From assembly GCA_050485785.1 (NCBI GenBank), contig JBJHCA010000072.1, positions 1-17,228 on the forward strand: DNA of 17,228 nucleotides. The letters run 5' to 3'. A program made the position numbers and the translations under genes. Source of the stretch: JBJHCA01 sp050485785 (GTDB lineage Bacteria; Bacteroidota; Bacteroidia; Chitinophagales; Saprospiraceae). Within the stretch, counting starts at the first letter, position 1. Each line of letters starts with the position of its first letter. This document shows positions 14,598-17,228 of this stretch, in pieces. The notes beneath the pieces are model-generated. The model was not told the DNA's origin. It made no database searches and worked only from the letters and a program-made list of their open reading frames with translations.

Positions 14598-15320
14598 ATG
14601 AAAAAGCTTGAACTTAGTACTTCTCAATTTGTACCTATCCAGTATGAGCTGGCCGGGCTTCGCGACAGGATAATCGGCTTCGCAACGGACCTGATTATGT
14701 TGTTGGGCTTCATTATTGTGGTATCCATCATTTCTCCGGGTATCTTCAGTTTTGGTAATCCGGCCTTTGTTTTGCTGGTAATGCCTGTGGTTTTAACTTA
14801 CAGTTTGCTTTTTGAAACCCTGAACAGGGGGCAGTCACCTGGAAAAATGATCGTCGGTATCAGGGTATTGCGAATGGATGGCAAAGACTGTACCATTACC
14901 GAGTACCTTACGCGGTGGATATTGCGACCGGTAGAAATTTACTCGAGCTTTGGAGCACTGGCTGCATTGCTGATAGCCGGCAGTGAAAAAAGACAGCGGC
15001 TGGGCGATATTGCCGCCGGAACCGTAGTGGTCAAAGTTAGGCCACAGCTTCGCTTCAGCCTTAACGACATTCTCAATCTGAAAACCGAGGACAATTACAG
15101 CCCGGTGTATCCCGGGGCAACTACATTCAGTGAGGAAGAAATGCTTTTGCTCAAATCTGCTCTCGATCGCTACCGGGCTTACCCCAATGATGCACACCGT
15201 GAAGCACTCAAGCGCCTCAGGCTTATTGTTGCCAATCGCCTCGGGATGGAAACTTCCGGCCAATCTGACGAGCATTTTCTGAAGCAGGTACTCACGGATT
15301 ATGTAATCCTTACCCGGTAA
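14598..15320 (+). CDS. RDD-family membrane protein
   Basis: Starting at the ATG at 14598 (240 residues) the protein begins M-K-K-L-E-L-S-T-S-Q, the common start of Bacteroidota RDD proteins found beside SpoIIM. The RDD domain spans ~15-148: A-G-L-R-D-R-I-I-G-F-A-T-D at 19-31, two or three hydrophobic segments (~29-46, 55-72, 112-128), R-G-Q-S-P-G-K near 77-83, and the closing R-L-G-D-I-A-A-G-T at 134-142. A soluble helical tail of about 90 residues follows, rich in charged residues. RDD proteins are small membrane proteins, some implicated in ion transport. The gene is divergent from the SpoIIM operon, an arrangement often seen in this phylum, which suggests a shared process. A frame extending upstream to 14475 runs over the promoter region and is rejected. 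Confidence 0.9.
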   Translation: MKKLELSTSQFVPIQYELAGLRDRIIGFATDLIMLLGFIIVVSIISPGIFSFGNPAFVLLVMPVVLTYSLLFETLNRGQSPGKMIVGIRVLRMDGKDCTITEYLTRWILRPVEIYSSFGALAALLIAGSEKRQRLGDIAAGTVVVKVRPQLRFSLNDILNLKTEDNYSPVYPGATTFSEEEMLLLKSALDRYRAYPNDAHREALKRLRLIVANRLGMETSGQSDEHFLKQVLTDYVILTR

Positions 15321-15359
15321 GCCGTAATTCCTGTTTTGGGTAAGCGGGGTTCTCTTTTT
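15309..15359 (+). terminator. Weak candidate terminator after the RDD gene
   Basis: CTTACCC (15309-15315) can pair with GGGTAAG (15338-15344), and five Ts follow at 15355-15359. The left arm lies within the RDD coding end, the loop is 22 bases, and the T-run starts 10 bases after the stem. It is therefore a poor terminator at best. Confidence 0.25.
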
Positions 15360-15713
15360 GATTTTATATGTCTTTTTGTTGGTGCATGCTGCCTGGTTTG
15401 CCTCAGGACAGGATTTAGCACGGTGAATTGTACCTGAGTCGCAGCTAAAGTGAGTAGTCGGGTAGGGGGGAACTAAACCGGCAGGTAATCCGCACATTTC
15501 AGGGACTTAACGCACAACAAAGAGTGATGAAAAAAATATATCACAAAACTGCAAATCCCTCACCACATCAGAGGTTTGATAATCAACCGGTAAACTGACC
15601 CGTTTTTGACCGACATTAGTGCTGAATATATTGGCCAACGCTTATTTTAGTGCTGTGCGGGCATGAAAATGAAGAATAAAAAGGATACATTTGGCGCGGC
15701 AAAAATCTGATCC
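15321..15713. other. Intergenic region between the RDD gene and the UvrD-tail-like gene
   Basis: This 393-base stretch has no credible gene. A segment at about 15400-15520 is G-rich on the plus strand, including GGGTAGGGGGGAA near 15459-15471, and differs in texture from its surroundings. TTAGTGCTG occurs at 15616-15624 and 15647-15655 flanking the palindrome TTGGCCAA (15631-15638). A -7 box lies at 15686-15693. I could not match the G-rich part to a known RNA or mobile element. Confidence 0.5.
15686..15693 (+). promoter_or_regulatory. Bacteroidota -7 box for the UvrD-tail-like gene
   Basis: TACATTTG matches TAnnTTTG exactly, 20 bases before the ATG at 15714, giving a leader of about 13 bases. 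No TTG is seen at the expected -33 position. Confidence 0.45.
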
Positions 15714-16256
15714 ATGTTGCACGACACTGAAATTTTAGGAATTGGAAGCAGAGTAGAGCACCCTCAGTATGGTGCCGGAGTTGTAATCAAGCTCAATAAA
15801 GCGGCTTATACCGTCAGTTTCATTGACTTTGGCATAAAAACTGTAGGTAAGGCATTCAGCAACTGGAAAGTGATTGACGCCATTCCTACCCGCGATGCTA
15901 TTTCAATGTCGGAAGTAGAGGAAGCCCTGGCCAATGTTTTGCGGGCATTTTCTGATGTTCAGGAAACGGTTGAACTGGGAGACAAGTGGAAAGGCGGCAT
16001 GATGCTTCTTCAGCCTGAGAATCCGGATCTTAAGCCCAAGGAAATACCCATTGAGGTGTTTTTCAACAAGATCATCATGATGCGCGACAGGCTCAGGGTG
16101 ATGGAGCAGCGGATCAACGCATCAGAAAACCTCGATAATGAAGAAAAAATAAACCTCCAACAATACCTTACCCGAATTTACGGCAGCCTTACCACCTTTA
16201 ATGTCCTGTTCAAACAAAAGGACGATTACTTCAGGGGTGAGAGCAAAGGCGGGTAG
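15714..16256 (+). CDS. Conserved-looking protein with a UvrD-tail/Tudor-like N-terminal domain
   Basis: A 180-residue soluble protein without a signal peptide. Residues 9-45 (I-G-S-R-V-E-H-P-Q-Y-G-A-G-V-V-I near 10-25, then V-S-F-I-D-F-G) match the pattern G-x-R-V-x-H-P-x-F-G-x-G-x-V of the small beta-barrel at the C-terminus of UvrD/PcrA helicases, used there for contacts with RNA polymerase or other proteins. Residues ~65-95 and ~113-172 are predicted helical and rich in charge, with M-x-x-R-x-R-x-x-x-E and later K-I-N-L-Q-Q-Y. There is no catalytic motif that I know. It may bind a protein or nucleic-acid partner in the cytoplasm. The gene has its own -7 box. The family is not one I can name, so function is unassigned. 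Confidence 0.75.
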   Translation: MLHDTEILGIGSRVEHPQYGAGVVIKLNKAAYTVSFIDFGIKTVGKAFSNWKVIDAIPTRDAISMSEVEEALANVLRAFSDVQETVELGDKWKGGMMLLQPENPDLKPKEIPIEVFFNKIIMMRDRLRVMEQRINASENLDNEEKINLQQYLTRIYGSLTTFNVLFKQKDDYFRGESKGG

Positions 16257-16306
16257 GCCAGAACAAATACCCTTTAAAGACCAAAGAAATACACAGCCCC
16301 GGACCA

Positions 16307-16334
16307 TTGAATTGCTTTAATCCAATTATTTCTG
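16307..16334 (+). promoter_or_regulatory. Candidate -33/-7 promoter for the SprB-repeat gene
   Basis: TTG at 16307-16309 and TATTTCTG at 16327-16334 are separated by 17 bases. The -7 box differs from TAnnTTTG at one position. The start codon is 22 bases downstream of the box. The spacing suits Bacteroidota promoters. Confidence 0.35.
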
Positions 16335-16356
16335 CACAAGCAATACCTGCAAACCG

Positions 16357-17228
16357 ATGTACGCTTTTTTAACCCTGGTTGGCGCATTTTCACTGCTCCA
16401 ACTGCATTTTGGTACTCAGACCACTGAAGATCCGGAAACAACTACTTTGGCGGTGATGAACCCTGTTACCCTCACCCTCATTCCTTTCAATAATCCATGT
16501 GTAATCAACAATGCTTCGGCACAGGTTCATGCTTCGGGAGGTGCAGGTGGGTACAGCTATTTATGGAGTCATGGTGCTGTGACCAGTTATGTTTCAGGCC
16601 TGGCAAGTGGTACATATACCGTTACGGTAACTGATGTTATGGGCAGCACAGCCAGTGGCCAGGTAGTTGTGCAAAGTATTAACAACTCGCCTTCACTGAG
16701 TATGAATGTGCTTGATGCCACTTGCTATGCGCTGTTTAATGGTTCTGTAAGCACGTCCGTTACCGGAGGGCACCCCCCGTACAGTTTTGCATGGAACAAC
16801 GGAGCTACCACATCAGGGCAAAACAACATTCAGGCAGGAATATACCGCGTTACCGTCACTGATCAGCATGGGTGTAAAGCCATTGGAGAGGTTAAAGTCG
16901 ATCAGCCCAATCCACTACTGGTTGATATTCAGGTAACACCGGCTAATCCGGGGATGAATAACGGAATGGCTACGGCCAATGTTTTTGGTGGTACTCCGCC
17001 GTACTTTTACCAATGGAATACCGGTGCCAATACTTCATCGATCAACGGCCTTTCCCCCGGGATCTACAGTATTACTGTAACCGATTTCAATCAGTGCTAC
17101 GGCTATGATACCGAAGAGATCGGCCTGTACACATCCTCTTCATTACCCGATTTTCTGGAGAGCTTCGTACTATCGCCCATTCCAAACCGGGGAAGTTTTA
17201 ACATTAGCATTAAATCACAGCGTACACT
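16357..17228 (+). CDS. SprB-repeat protein with start of a T9SS sorting domain (3' end missing)
   Basis: An uninterrupted frame of 290 codons runs off the right edge. The N-terminus (residues 1-20) is hydrophobic and could be a signal peptide, but it lacks the usual basic residues. Three SprB-type repeats (~40-112, 113-186, 187-260) follow. Each contains a G-G-x-x-P/G-Y-x-x-x-W core (G61, G137, G211) and a G-x-Y-x-V/I-T-V-T-D motif (84-93, 161-169, 235-243). Cysteines recur at 48, 123, 173 and 247. After a short linker, V-L-S-P-I-P-N-R-G-S-F-N at 271-282 matches the start of a T9SS type A C-terminal sorting domain (compare V-Y-P-N-P). The product should be exported and secreted or surface-anchored through the type IX system. 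The SprB gliding adhesin itself is thousands of residues long, so this is a small relative and not SprB. Confidence 0.85.
   Translation, partial: MYAFLTLVGAFSLLQLHFGTQTTEDPETTTLAVMNPVTLTLIPFNNPCVINNASAQVHASGGAGGYSYLWSHGAVTSYVSGLASGTYTVTVTDVMGSTASGQVVVQSINNSPSLSMNVLDATCYALFNGSVSTSVTGGHPPYSFAWNNGATTSGQNNIQAGIYRVTVTDQHGCKAIGEVKVDQPNPLLVDIQVTPANPGMNNGMATANVFGGTPPYFYQWNTGANTSSINGLSPGIYSITVTDFNQCYGYDTEEIGLYTSSSLPDFLESFVLSPIPNRGSFNISIKSQRT

Noticed and set aside
14835..15497. 220-codon minus-strand frame opposite the RDD gene
   Set aside because: It lies mainly antisense to a clear RDD coding region, and its extension into the gap shows no recognisable domain.
1..17228. CRISPR array, toxin-antitoxin pair, restriction system, phage genes or biosynthetic cluster
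   Set aside because: I looked for regularly spaced repeats and for hallmark genes of these systems on both strands and found none.

Overview
The window comes from a member of the Bacteroidota, probably free-living and possibly from a saline habitat. The evidence is a protein with SprB repeats and the start of a type IX secretion (T9SS) C-terminal sorting domain at the right edge, a SpoIIM/DUF4129/DUF4350/MoxR envelope cluster with a divergent RDD gene, several -7 boxes of the Bacteroidota form TAnnTTTG, and mostly absent Shine-Dalgarno sequences. Salinity is only inferred, from an Mrp antiporter and a NhaP-type antiporter lying close together. No rRNA, tRNA, CRISPR array or intact insertion sequence was seen.

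Layout. (1) 1-2746, minus strand: the first genes of an Mrp cation/proton antiporter operon (mrpA, mrpB, first codons of mrpC), running off the left edge. (2) 2747-5086: a looser accessory stretch with an NTF2/SnoaL-like gene on the plus strand, a convergent small lipoprotein gene sharing its stop-codon bases, three imperfect 24-bp tandem repeats that resemble an IS21-type end, an A+T-rich orphan gene, and a non-coding segment with a G10 tract beside a consensus -7 box. (3) 5087-6643: a NhaP2-like antiporter with a C-terminal TrkA_C domain and its own promoter. Upstream of it lies a perfect 7-1-7 palindrome of Fur/Zur type. (4) 6700-8298: an exported DUF4140/DUF4139 (MuiA-type) protein. (5) 8447-14506, minus strand: a tightly packed run, read as SpoIIM fused to a second membrane module, DUF4129, DUF4350, MoxR AAA+ ATPase, then a GT4 glycosyltransferase. 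(6) 14598-15320, plus strand: the divergent RDD gene. (7) 15714 to the end, plus strand: a Tudor/UvrD-tail-like protein of unknown function and the truncated SprB-repeat protein.

How the genes fit together. The Mrp and NhaP2-like systems both exchange cations for protons and together suggest active Na+/K+/pH homeostasis. The SpoIIM-DUF4129-DUF4350-MoxR-RDD set is a recurrent membrane-associated cluster in Bacteroidota. It is unusual here because no DUF58 gene follows moxR, a glycosyltransferase takes that place, and SpoIIM carries a large C-terminal membrane extension. I do not see a clearly new defence or biosynthetic system. The best leads are the modified moxR cluster, the Fur/Zur-like operator, the IS21-end-like repeats, the poly-G tract beside a promoter, and the stand-alone UvrD-tail-like protein.
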